Of a stretch of DNA of 64,000 nt, positions 13,031-25,459 are shown one piece after another. The stretch lies in contig NC_026660.2 of NCBI RefSeq assembly GCF_000004075.3, forward strand, positions 27,717,498 through 27,781,497. The letters are read 5' to 3'. The stretch's first letter is position 1. Each line of letters begins with the position of its first letter. Origin of the DNA: Cucumis sativus (lineage: Eukaryota > Streptophyta > Magnoliopsida > Cucurbitales > Cucurbitaceae). Both the position numbers and the translations under genes were made by a program. The notes beneath the pieces were generated by a model. That model saw only the letters and a list, made by a program, of their open reading frames with translations, did not search any database and was not told the DNA's origin.

Positions 13031-16000
13031 TGCCCTCATAATTGGATACTTGGATCCGTCCCATGTAAACAAACAAAGTTGAACGCTAGCATATGAGATT
13101 AAATAACTCTCCTTCATACCTAACAAACATGTAATATTTTTTAGGCTAATTTATAAAACAAGTCCCTCAATTGATGATTATGTAAAAAACATCACTAAAC
13201 TTTGTTGAAAAATATCTTTAATATTAGTTTTAGATGAAAATTGTTTAAGTTTTATTTCAAAACTCCAAATTTTCATAAATACTTACAAACTTATAAAAAA
13301 GTTCAAAAATATTTCAATAAATTCAATTTTAAAACTATATTTTTAAATTTTCATCGATAAGTGGATATTTCTATTGATATCTTTGCATTTTCATGGATTC
13401 GATATTTCCATAACATCGTACAAAAATTCACAAATCATAAAAAATAAACATGAAAACGCCACTAATATAAATATAATGTAAATGATAGATATGTATACTT
13501 ATTTAAAAATAATAAAATACTTATTTACTAATTTAAAACTATATTTTGAGTTTGTTATTTTTATAATTTTACAAAAATAATAAATATATTAGATTATAAT
13601 CATATATTGTATAAATTTAAACTTTGAATTTAAACCTATTTATTAATCAATAATGTTTAAAGTTAATAATATTTATATAATATTAGCAACAATGGCATAG
13701 CAATAATCTAAGGGGATTTACATATATCTCCCAAACCTTACCATTATTTTACTAAAAGTATTGATATTAAATTATTTTATCAAAACAGGTATATATAGAG
13801 TTTAGTGGTGATATCCAAAATTAACTTTTAGAACAATAATAATAAGTTCAAAATTAGTATTTAACCTTATTGTGTTTTCTCTAATACAATTAAAAGATTA
13901 AAGATAGTTCTTATTACGAAACAAAACTAAAAGACAGTAGTACAGAAGTCCACCTAAATCAAATAAGTAAAGGACAATAGTACACAAAAATAATGAAATT
14001 CAAACATTTCCATAAAGAATATTTATACATTGTGTTTTCAAACAATAATGGTTTTTAAAAATTTCATATCTACCATAAACATAATTAAATAAAACCTGAA
14101 AAAATAAACCTTTCTCAAATAAAACACTTTTTAAAGTGTATTTAGCATATGCATATTCTCATAATTAATTTCAAATTACTAGAAGTGTTTTTTGTTAAAA
14201 AAAAACTGTGATAGCACGAAAAAGATTTTTCCTAAAGCAGAAAACATATTAATTTAAAAACTAGTTTTGGGATAACCCTTGGGGCAAGTTAGCAACTAAA
14301 CAAAATTGACATTAAAAGCACAATGTTAGAATTAAGAAAACATTATTATTTAAAGTACTTTATGAAAAAGGTTTCACCAACAAGCCATGTCTAACTCAAT
14401 AACAAAAACTAACATTGCATGTAATGTTACTCATAAATTAAATCTCTAGATTGTTACTATCAACTTAAATAAAACTATAATTATTAAAAACATTACAACT
14501 TTGATTATCAATTAAACGATTCAAACTTCTCAAGCCGAAAAATTAATGTTAATAGTAAGATATTTAAGATTGTTTAAAAGAATGGAGATAATGCAAGGGT
14601 AACGAACATGTGTGGCCTACAAACTTGGCCCAAGGCCAACCCCATTTGATGGTTCTAGATGGTCTCCCAATTACTCCCACAAGGAAGGGAAGGCATTGGG
14701 GTCGAAGAATGTTGTCCTAAACTTATAACTATCAATTCCATTATTATATGTCGTCGTCCTCATCATCATTTTCTTTTCTTTCAATTTGGTATAGGAAATT
14801 TTGTAACAAAATTTGTCATCCATCCAATTTTATCCATTAAATTAAAATTGGTACTTTTTAATTTGTTGATGTGGTCAGATTTGGAGTTCTAGAAAGATCT
14901 TTTTCAAAGTATGTGAAACTTTAACCTTTCTAATACTCCTTTTCTTTTGTTGCTTCTTAGGGTAGGAGTTTTTTTTTTTCTTTTAAAAAATACAATTTGA
15001 TTTCATATGGTTCTTCTATCCATCATAGATTTGAAATTTTATTGTATCTATACACTTCTAATTTAAAATTTAAAATGGTTATTATTTTGTAATATTAGAT
15101 TAATTTACAATCAATTAAATAAGACATATTATTATGTTTAATAATGAATTGAGTTTAAATTTTATATACATAAATGGAAGCAATTGAAGTAAAAAATCCA
15201 TAGATTGGCTTAGAATTATGGTAAGGGTGAATAGTAATATAACTGTTTTTTGTGATTATCTTATCTTGCTTTATCTCATAGCTTGTTTTTCCTTTTTGAC
15301 TCTTTGTAGCCTCATATTATCTCTTTAGATACATTTCACATCAAACCTTCATTTTCTAAACTAATAATTTACCAATTTTTGTTTTTTTTTTTTGTTTTTC
15401 TAAAAAAAAATTTAAGAATCCATTAACAACTTCAATAATCTTTAAATTAATAGAATTATCTGACAAAAAATGAAGAACTTATTGGCTAATAATACTCTAA
15501 CTCCTCAATTGTGTACAACAAGAAAGTAATCAAATAAGACAAGAATTTATAATACACGAATTTAAATGTTTACAGATCGGATCTATTAAACTACATAACT
15601 CAAAAACTAAATATTACTTTTAAGAATTGAAATGAAGAAGAAGAAGAAGAATGAAAAAAGAAAGAGCTTTTTTTTTTTTTTCTTTTGAGGAAAATAAGAT
15701 TGAAATCTAAAATTTGGTAAGATATGGAAATAATAAAAAGATGGATGATAGTGATGATGAAAGCGAAATTGATTCTAAATTTATTTAATCATATAGTGTT
15801 ATGATGTGATGAGGTTTGTCTCAATATAATTAATCACCGAAATTAGCTCATAATCCCTTTGTTTAAATCGTAAGTAATGATTGAATGAATATTGTGAAAG
15901 TTAAAATTGATTAAAATAAAAAGTACATATATAAAAGATAAGAAAAACACACACTTGAGCAATAATTAAGGGAGGATGAAAGTCATATTATGCGGCTGCT

Positions 16001-17376
16001 GATAGAGAATACTTAATGAAGCAAAGCATGGAAGGTATACAATAGACACTGTTTGGTAGAATGATCCACATTATGTGTGGATATCTCCACCCCCATTCCC
16101 ATGTGCCCTTTCTTTAAAAACAAAAAGATTAATTAACCTTTAATCTTTTTTTTAAGTCCAAAGTTTTGTTATCATATCATTAACAAATGATTAGATTATT
16201 AAAGAAATTTTTTGAATGTTATCCTATTTGTTTAAAAAATACATTGATTCTCTTGAAAGTTTGTAATAAATTTTTAAAAACTATATGTGGTTGAAGTATA
16301 ATTTCGTACCTTGTTTGTATAAATGTTTATGAAAGTTGATGAGTAATATTTTACTATTTTAAAAATAATTTAGCTTTTTTGGACTTTATTTTAGGAGGAT
16401 TGTGGAACCTACTTTACTTGTTCAACTTTGAACTTCATGTTCCAACTTGAGTATCTCCCAACTTGATAAGGTCTAAAATTTGTCAACTGTCAATTATGGA
16501 GGGGGCAGTACCATGATTACAAGGATCCTAAACTTACAAATTAAGTTTGGGGCATAGCTCTTTACATATGTTTACTAGAACTCTCACTAGGTTCAATCTA
16601 AAAATGTTGTTACATGTTATCAGGTACACTCACCACATCACCTTTTTCTTTTCTTTTAATAATATGTAAGGAAATCACGTAAGGGTAGAGGAAATTACAT
16701 GATCAATAATATAAACATTTTTATGTCAATTGAGCTATATTTATTTTGATAGCTCTACTCGTCATTTTGCAACTCACTACGACTATACAGAAAAAAAATG
16801 ATTAAAGAATAAGAAAAAAGAAGTTATCGTATACCAAACTTTAATGGAACAATTGAATGGACTACAAAAGGATGAGTGTAATTTAAAATTGGACTTTTAA
16901 AAGATATTTTTTCCACGTAATTATAAACTAATTGCAGTACTTTTTCTACTCCAAAAAATTCCAGAATAGAAGTAAAATAAATAAAGATCAAAATGATTTG
17001 TGTAGTTTTATTTGAATCGAGGATAATGAAAAACCTGCAACCTTTTGCTTTATATTATTGATGGTAGACTTATAAAGATGTTCACAACAATAGAAAAATC
17101 AAATCCATTGCAACGCTTTGGCATTTCATCTTAAACACCAAAAAGAGAGAGAGAGAGAGAGATAAATGATATACGGTTTAGCTTTACAGTTTGAAAAACT
17201 GTACAACCAAATTTTTACAATATATGATCAAAGATGATTTTACGTCAATCGTGTTAAAAAAGAACTCCAGCAAAAGGAGGAGGGCAAATTTGGCTCCTTC
17301 CAATTCCTTTTTCCTACTAATAATCAAACAACTTAAAAGAAGAAAAAAATGATGAGTATTTGTATTTGTTTGAACT
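13031..17376. other. Gene-free spacer, 4.3 kb
   Basis: Very AT-rich between the RPL8 promoter and the 3' end of the SAUR gene. I saw no exon with coding character. A 77-codon frame near 14659-14892 lacks any family resemblance and is judged to be chance. Minor features are poly-T and poly-A tracts, an (AAG)n-like run near 15635-15650 and a (GA)n microsatellite at about 17144-17162 just beyond the SAUR 3' end. Confidence 0.6.
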
Positions 17377-17700
17377 TCATCTGATCTTAATCATGGAAGT
17401 TAAGGAGCGAAAAACAACTTCTTCACAAGGGATAGTGATTCCCATGTCATGGTTGAAACCAAACTCCTCCTCTGCTCTCTGCAGCAAGCTTTGGAATTGT
17501 GGATGGGCTAGCCACGAGATCGGGACAATGTATCGGCTTCGGTTTTCTCCGACGTAGACGGCGAAATGGCCTTTTGGGACGTCTTCAGGGAGACCATCTT
17601 CATTACAGCCATTTGTTCTCTTGCCAAAGCTTGAACATCTTTTGAGAATATGTCTGAAGGAGGCAGAGGGCTGAAGTAGATTAGCCTTTTTGATAGCCAT
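17377..17700 (-). CDS. SAUR family auxin-responsive protein
   Basis: Single-exon, 107-residue protein. The SAUR domain covers about residues 40-104, with the typical [20 protein letters not shown], then [20 protein letters not shown] and a closing [18 protein letters not shown] proteins are small, short-lived growth effectors. The best-studied ones inhibit PP2C.D phosphatases at the plasma membrane and so activate H+-ATPases and cell expansion. The N-terminal 39 residues ([20 protein letters not shown] and a Ser/Cys-rich segment) are variable and may take part in localisation. A GGGA repeat lies 45-71 bases upstream of the ATG. It stands alone, not in a SAUR cluster. Confidence 0.95.
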   Translation of the reverse strand: MAIKKANLLQPSASFRHILKRCSSFGKRTNGCNEDGLPEDVPKGHFAVYVGENRSRYIVPISWLAHPQFQSLLQRAEEEFGFNHDMGITIPCEEVVFRSLTSMIKIR

Positions 17701-19106
17701 AATATTATAAGAGTGGGAAGCAAGTATGTGTGTTTTGTGGCTGGTGGGAGGGAGGGAGGGAGGGAGGGAGGAATATGATAGGTAGACCGATAGATTGAGT
17801 TAGAATATAAGTTTGAAAAGAAAATGGAGAGATTAAAGAGGTATTTAAGAGGAAGAGGAAAAATATTGAGAAACAAAAACATGTGAGATGTGGGAGTAAA
17901 GAACAGACCACAAGAGTTCTAAGCCAATTGTGTATTGGAAGAGTTTGCATATGCCAACCCAAGTGGGCCTTTTCTCTACCCAGTTGGGTCTCTTTAACAC
18001 ACAACATGGGGCCCCCACTTTCGCCAATTCAACATTTTTCACAGCTTAGATTGGGGAGATGAGTTTTGTTCAAATTAGGGTTCAGGTGGAATGAGTTAGA
18101 ACATTGTATATTAGCAAAGACATTTCCACTTCCTACCAAATCCAAAACTTACATACACATTTGAATATCAATAAAATAGAATAGCAAGGCAACCTTTTCC
18201 AGAGAAGAATAAATTAGAAACAATTTAATATGGTTAGATTTCACGAGAGTAGCATTAGAATTTGTCTTCATTATCCACATAATATAATAATGGTTATCAC
18301 AAGTTTAGTCCGTGTGTCTACGTGATACTATTAAACAGTATCTAAACTTCAACTTTAAATTTTGTGTCATGGTAGAATAAAAAATTTGTTTTCCAAAAAG
18401 AAAATCAAGACTTAAATAGCTAAAATTTTAATTTAACCTAGAATAATAATAATTTATTAAGGTACTTCAATGTCTTTGACCATTTATTGAAGCTCTGCAC
18501 ACGCATAGGTTGGACAGAGTGTGGATTCATTAAATTTATCATTGAATTGAATTGTATTGTTAGACCACATGACCAGTCTACGCTACGGTTTTCAGCCTGT
18601 TCTATTTAGGAAAAAGCTTCCACAGTTATTTATCATCATTTTGTAAGAACTAAATAATTTCATTTAGAAGAGAAAGGTTACCAATATATTTACAACAACA
18701 TAATAGCAATAGAGATAGAGATAGAGAATTCAGACCACAAACCTCGCCATTTCAGGAATTGAAATCCTCGCTTTGAGCCCGACCCATTCTATTTAAGAAA
18801 AACATTTTATTAGAAGAAGAAGTTTACTAATATATTTACGAAAAATAGACAGCTGATCAGAAAGCTGAAAGCAAAGAGCAAATATTTCGGGAATGCCAGA
18901 GCATTTTAACAAAGACGTGCCACAAAATGAAAAGCAATTTGCTATACTACATGTTTCCCACATGAGACTTAAGAGCCCGTAAAAGTCAATTTCCTGAAGG
19001 TAATTATTTAATTATTATTACAGAAAACAACGTTCTCACGATTTCCTCGTATCTAGGCTACACAAAGCCACTCACCAGATTGAAAGACCAAACTTGAAAT
19101 TTTGTC
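17701..19106. other. SAUR upstream region and spacer
   Basis: This contains the SAUR leader and promoter (to about 18050) and then AT-rich spacer with short GATAGA repeats near 18711-18726. No exon was recognised between 18050 and the putative gene that ends at 19107. Confidence 0.5.
17745..17771 (+). repeat. (GGGA)n tract in the SAUR 5' leader region
   Basis: Six or more consecutive GGGA units on the plus strand, i.e. a C-rich tract on the SAUR mRNA strand. A TATA-like TATTTAAG complement near 17832-17840 suggests that transcription starts near 17800, placing the tract in the 5' UTR. Four or more G-triplets with one-base loops can form a G-quadruplex on the template strand. Confidence 0.8.
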
Positions 19107-21261
19107 TTACATATTTTGGCCTGTTAAATCCAAATCTTGAGGCTCTGTATCAACAGAATCCGCGCAAGTAAAGACTTGTGTTTCCGACTCAGTTGTGGAG
19201 TGGTCCAAGTCCAGGACATACGGTTCTACTTTCGGGCACGAAGTAGGATAGATTTGACTTATAGTACCTTATTAAGGTAGTGGACCATAGAGACGAAACT
19301 CTGTTTCTTTATTCTTAACTCTCTGCGTACTGGTCTGTTCCTTGGATAACACAAGTTTGTCTTTGAAAGCTCAGCTTAGCTCAAAATAGGCTACCCACCA
19401 TCCACAATTTCCCAGCCCCTGTAGATGTTGGCACATTCGAACGATTCAAAAACCGTCACACTCCGAGACTGTTTGTTACCTGTTTATCTGTATGTGAAAT
19501 GAAACATCTATAAATGTTAATAGTAAATAATGGTGAGAGATGAAAGGATACACATATTGAGTAAAGACTATGTCATTATGCTCCCAGCCAATTCCCTTGA
19601 ATGTCTCCACATCAAAAGACCACCCATGTGGCAACCCAAAAGCTGGAAATACACGAGTTCAAAATTCTCTAGAGTTTCGATAAAATAGGGTTTATCTTAT
19701 GTAAATGAGCACCACTCATATATCCAGCCTTACTTTGCTGACTTGCTTCAGTTTCCCATGTTCCAAGGCTCAAAAGCAATCTCGTTGGCTATGATATAAG
19801 CAGCCTCTCTGTCTATACAACTGACGTAGGGCAGCTGAATTCACCTTCCAGTCCTTTCCCATTCTCACCCCATTGAGAATTATTAGGGTAAATGAGAAGA
19901 GCTCCAAACTACCTGCATTCAGCAATTTCACAAAAGCAGACTTTTCTATTCATTGTGGGGCATACAAATGGGGGCTTCTACCATTGCAATAATGTCTTCA
20001 AGTTCAGCTATTGTTCTAATTTCAATGTAATGATGTTAAAGCAGCCAGAAGCAATAAATACGAGAATAGATAGGCATTATCCACAGAAACAGCTGTCTTC
20101 ACAATCTGCGAGCAGCAAAAAAATGAAGGAGTAAGAGAGAAGGATTTTCGTTGTCAGTATTTCCTGTGAAGCAGAGGCCATTTTTACTAAGCAACAAAGG
20201 ACAATTTCCTTTTAGCACATGCTGACCTGAAAATTTGATGAATATCATGACCATGTTTGTCATATTAAAAACAAGATTATTTAGCATAAATGCCACTCCA
20301 GTCTTCGGTGTAAAGAAAATCTTAAATAGTGCAAGATCATACTTTTTTATATTCTCCTTGACTTTATCATCATTAGTACTTTTTCTCTATGAGGAGTTTC
20401 ATTAATCTCCTCACATAAAATCAAAATTGTAGAAAGGGAAAAAATCTATCTTGCTTCCATTCCATGGTTCTGCACCCACAAAAACATAATAATACAAATA
20501 AACTGATCACTTTACATGGGTTTAAAATATTAATTGTAAACCAGGAACACCACAAAAACATACAGTGAGGATTCAATCAACTATATCATTTCAGTTCACA
20601 GTATTCATAAATTACAATCATCTGAAGCTTCTTGAGGATTTGGGGCCGAACCAAAGAAGACTGGATTTGAGAGAATGGAAGCTGGATCACTTTGGTGCCG
20701 TAGTACCTGCAGATTTTTTGAGTCTATGTCCAAGGAGCAATGTGCCTAATAAACAATTTATCGACCTCATTGGGGGGAAAAAAAGCAAAAATATTATTTC
20801 CTTGATATCTTGCTTTTGAGAGGATTAGAACCCAAAAGCTGATAACGTTTGAAAAGTGTCCCGACATTCCCATCACCCCATAAGATGGTCCGGAGAAGAT
20901 GTAGAAGAGGTTGCCACATATTTGTTCATTGAACTTTTGCCAAGAGATTCTGCAAAAAGCTCTAAGCTACTTCTAATTGTTTAGGTTCCACTCCAGGTCT
21001 TAATCCAAAGCTAAATTTGCATACAGAATCTCAGATCTACCTACTGTTTGAAAGATTTCAATAGAGACACAGCAGAATGTTTAGGATTGGAGAATAATAT
21101 TCAAGTCTGAAATTATGCGAGGCTTAAGGTTTAATACTTTTAGCTAGTAATTCCTGTAGCTATTCCTTCTTCTATGCACTTGCCAGTTAGAGAGGGTCTT
21201 TTCTTTCAATGGTAATATTGACCCATGGGATTTTGCAACGGATTGCCAGTTCTTCCTTCCC
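19107..21261 (-). CDS. Unrecognised multi-exon gene (partial model)
   Basis: I do not recognise this protein. A chain of exons with GT-AG borders and matching phases can be read: 21261-21180, 20949-20877, 20706-20616, 20445-20380, 20320-20273, 20221-20188, 20105-20085, 20007-19966, 19912-19845, 19788-19734, 19642-19554, 19468-19399 and 19267-19107 (ends in TAA). A short exon of about 19 bases near 21000 would be needed to join the first two. The last five exons are the most convincing, with peptides such as GWSFDVETFKGIGWEHN, FESFECANIYRGWEIVD and an acidic tail ending EPQDLDLTGQNM. The 5' part is weak: one donor is GTTTTT, one exon is only 21 bases, and the true start codon was not fixed (perhaps near 21440, close to the TAF14b stop). 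It could be a conserved single-copy gene or a decayed one. No domain can be named. Confidence 0.45.
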
Positions 21262-21507
21262 CTGCGTATTCATTTTCATCAACGCAGATGTGGGTGAATC
21301 AATAAAAACACGGATGATTAAAAAGTATCTCAGGAGCACAAGTGAACTAACAAATTTCCTACGAGCGATAAATCCTACTTTAATTGACTTTAACTGCATG
21401 AATAATTTTTTTAAAGAAAACTCAGTACATTACTGTTTACATTGGCCTGAACCATGAGAACTGGCAGGAAAACCTAATTACATCGATAAACTCCATCAGC
21501 CTCCAGC

Positions 21508-23478
21508 TTATGACGTAAATTCATAACCAGCAGTTGGTTTAGAGAACTGAGGCAGTCCATCCATCACACTGAGTTGTCTTCTCAATTTGACAATATGAGC
21601 TTGCACCTAGCAGATCAACCATCGTGTTAATGCAAAAATCGACAATCTTAATCATGAGCCTCCCAATAGATTATTGCTCGTGATTAACAAAGAATGAAAT
21701 AAGCTAATAATGATTGATTTGGAACTAACACATCTAGTAACCAGAACCAATAGGCACAAAGTCAACTAGGAAACAAGTTCAAGTACATAATAAACTACAA
21801 ACTAATAAGTCATAACCATATTCTTATATAAATGTACTTTATATCAAATTTCACAATAAAACTAAAATCCACCAAAGTCTAGTAGGAAATGTCAATTATA
21901 AGTGGACTTCAATTTTCCACAGTTTGACATATACACTGCCACCAACAAGATGAAAAAGACCATCAAACAAACATGTATTAACTCTTATAAAAAAAATTCA
22001 GCCAGATATTAACAAAGTCACTGATCATTGTGCCGTTGTAGTAGAAAACCAGAAATTAGTTCTCTTTAGAAACTAAAGTATTTCGATAAGTAGAAAGCAA
22101 ACGATAAAGAAATAGGAGAAAATATGGTTTGAGGTGAAAAATATATATATATATATTCATACTTGTTGGCGAGCAGCAGCAAGTTTTAACAGCTCGTCTG
22201 CTTCTGAGAAATTCAGGAACCACTGACTAAGGGAATGATCCTTAGTGTCGCCTTTCTCCCTTTCTGCCATATTCTCAATTGATGCTGCATATAGCCAATT
22301 ATTGAATTAACATAGAAACTGCAACAACAGGTATGCAAGATAAAATAACAGACAATTACCAGGATTAGGTAGATTGAAACCAGCAGGAAGCCGAGGCACA
22401 ACAACAGCTGGATGATTCTGAACACGAGAGAAAAAAATTTCGGATGGATCGGGAAACACAATTTCGTTGTAAGATTCCACCACAACAGGCTTCTTTGTTG
22501 TTTGGGGACCAGACTCATCTTCAGGGTACAACTTCAGATGGTGAAACCTATAATAATTTAAAATAGTCATAAAATAGAATTTGCAAATCCCCATAACTCA
22601 AGCTGGATAACTCTCTATCACACACCCCTATTATTCCTTTCTCATTTGATATAATCTTTACTGTCTCCTGATTGTTTCATATTCAATGAAAACACAGTCA
22701 ATGCCACGAAAAAATAGCAACAATAACTTACAGATCTAATTGTTTATCACAGACGTCGCTGTGGAAAAAAAGTGTGATGGCAATCTCAAATTCTCCCCAA
22801 CCAGATTCTGATAACTCAAAAGGCGGTGATTCAATCACTCTTGTCGGATTATTAAAGCTAGGGTGCAACTGAAACACAACTCTCTTTATCACTACCCCGA
22901 GATCCTCATTAGTAGCACCACGCACATAGACCGTCCATTTATGTGACTGGGACCTAAAGGGAAAATTAGATAATCTTCGTTAGCCAAATGCCTAAAAGAA
23001 GGAAGGGAAATGAAACAAACCCTGAAAAATGGAAACTCACTCGCTGGCCTTCCTGCCAAGGTAAAATGCGATGGTTCCACAGACAATTGGGACGCAGATT
23101 TCCATATCTTTAAGCTTCCTGCTAGCATTCTAGAGTAGTACAAAATGCCTTGAGATGAAATGGGCTAGTGCAATGTGGTATAGAATTTACATAGATAAAC
23201 AAATTAATAAAATATAAACCCTCATACAGCTCAGGGATTTAGTTATCTATTATGTCTCTTCAACTACGAGTACCAATGTCAACAATCAGTGAAACAAGGG
23301 TGAGTCTGACAAGTAAATACAATATCTACTTTTCAAAACAACCAGAAAGATCAAGTATGAGAACCTTGGCATCGCTTCCTTCAGAGGATTTTGAGATTTT
23401 GATGCGCGGTGGCTTATTACCAGATGGTCCAGATCCACCTTCGTCAGCCGGCGCTTCACCTTGTTTCCTACCGGACAT
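21508..23478 (-). CDS. TAF14B: YEATS-domain protein, TFIID subunit 14b-like
   Basis: Six exons (23478-23365, 23114-23041, 22953-22732, 22547-22360, 22284-22163, 21606-21508) give 272 residues, near the 268 or so of Arabidopsis TAF14b. The YEATS domain spans roughly residues 40-175, with [39 protein letters not shown] and [12 protein letters not shown]. The GWGEF turn belongs to the aromatic acyl-lysine reader pocket. The C-terminus (residues about 215-260, [20 protein letters not shown]) is a predicted coiled coil. Proteins of this family are shared by TFIID, SWR1 and NuA4 chromatin complexes; in Arabidopsis TAF14b (YAF9b/GAS41-like) affects flowering through FLC chromatin. Exon 2 uses an AG three bases inside an alternative CAG/GAAG site; only this choice keeps the frame. 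An (AT)n run lies in intron 5. Confidence 0.95.
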
Positions 23479-25459
23479 CGAGTTGGGCCTCTAAATCTGT
23501 TGACAATTTGATCACAATACAAAGACTATAATTTATTTTCATTCAATTTCATAATTTCGTGGGAACTCAAAGGCGCGAATCTGAACTGATTGGGGGTTAG
23601 GGTTTAAGAAGGTTCTAGCCAAAAGGGTCTTGTGATATTTCGTACCACTTATCAAAAAGTGTATATATGTTCCAGTTTAACAATTACAAGGTCTATATTT
23701 AAATATGATGTGTTTGTCAAATGCTTGATTATTATTTTCATTTGATGCGACTTTTTTTAAATAACTCAAGGTGTTTCGTATGCTTATTTTTTAAAACACT
23801 CACTTAATTTATGAACGTTTTTAAAAATAGCAAATAAATTAAAATATTTATAAATTATACCAAAATTTTATATTATATCAATGATAATCTATCACTATAA
23901 CATATCAATAAATATTCGTTATAGAATTTACTATATGTTGTAAATATTATGTAAAATGTGTTATTTTTTAAAAAAAAAATCTTTAATATATACATGTGTA
24001 TATAGGTGTCTAGTAGCATATTCGAAAAAATTGTTGGCATAGGCTTTATAGTTTAATTTAAATAGTTTGAAATATGACTTGAACGTACGTTTAGAGGGGA
24101 TGAGTGACAGTTTTACCACTAGGCTAGCTTATAACGTTGATATTGTTTCAATTATATATACATACAAATAACATCAAGTTGTATGTATGCTCTTTGTATG
24201 TATGTAGGCCTATACTAAATCCATGATATCATCAGTAAAAAATTAATCAAGATGATAAAAACGTCAACAAGTACACTTGTTTTAGTTTAACACATATTAA
24301 TTGATTTGAATCTCATAATATGACACTTAGGCATATGTTGACCAAATTAGTGCGTCTTACAACACATATCTACATCTTATTTCCCTTACTTGTATTCCTA
24401 CTTTATTTTTAGAAAATCACCATCGTTGTGTTTTTGCCTTCACCATCATATCTCGATGAACTCGTCAAAAAACAATAAGACGAACTTTGTCAATAAACAA
24501 TATACTTCATCTTCCATATACGTAAAACGTTCACCAATATGCAATATTTGGAATACGCTTTTGCTTTCATAAGCTACGTTCCACTTTTGGGTCAACCATG
24601 ATAGGCCTACAATCTCACTCTATTTTCAATAAGTTTAAATACTACTGATTTCATAATTTTTTTACGAGAGTTGAAGAAAGTGTCCACTAGTAATGGTAAA
24701 AAGTGCTCGCACGAAAAAAAAAATGCAAATGAAAAATATCATATACAGTTTGTGTTGGAAAATGATCTAGGAGACGATGGAAACGGGTCGGTGGAAAACT
24801 CTATACCAAAATCATGAGCATACGAGAAAGTCAGTTTGATAACAGAATGGTACAAACATTCTCACATTTTAAATCACTAACAATCCTAACAAGGTTGCAT
24901 TTCATTTTTAATGAAATCAATAAATAATCTATTACTATGAACTTGGAAGTTCGGGTAAAATGTTTGCTCAAACACAAGGAAATGTTAAAATATATATGGT
25001 TTGACAATACAAATTCATAAAATTTGTTGTGATAATATCTAATATATATTGGTTTGACAATATATAATTATATTTTACAAGCGGGTCCGAACACTTACCT
25101 ATATAATTTTTTTATTTTATTTTTTGAAATAGAGAGTTTGTAAATAGAGAAACGGAGTTGGAGCGTGACAAAATGAATGGAAGTATAGTCAATAATTATA
25201 AATTTACTACACAGTCCTAAATTCCTAACACCTAAAATAGTCTAAAGTTAATGCCGAGGGCTCACTGGTAGTGCCGTAAAAGGCCATCGAAGCCGAAGCC
25301 CACGAAAATCCCGCGGGCAAGCTTAGCCCACACAGAGAAAAAGAAGAACCGCCGTGGTTGGTGTGTTGCTGGAGGCGGAAATTTTCGCCTTCTCCTCTCC
25401 TCTTCCCTTCGAGTACACTGGTTGTTTTTTGACCATCAGTTGAACTAATATTTTGAGCA
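23479..25459. promoter_or_regulatory. Divergent intergenic region, TAF14b and RanBP2-finger genes
   Basis: About 2 kb between two divergent start codons. On the TAF14b side, GTTAGGGTTTAAG (about 23594-23606) is a telo-box for that strand. On the RanBP2-finger side, AGCCCACG and AGCCCACAC (about 25297-25334) are Site II-type. Between them the DNA is AT-rich and holds no exon. A short ACCACTAGGCTAGC segment near 24115-24128 resembles part of a tRNA-derived repeat. Confidence 0.5.

Noticed and set aside
14659-14892. 77-codon frame in the RPL8-SAUR spacer
   Set aside because: No homology recognised, low coding quality, no flanking splice sites or promoter.
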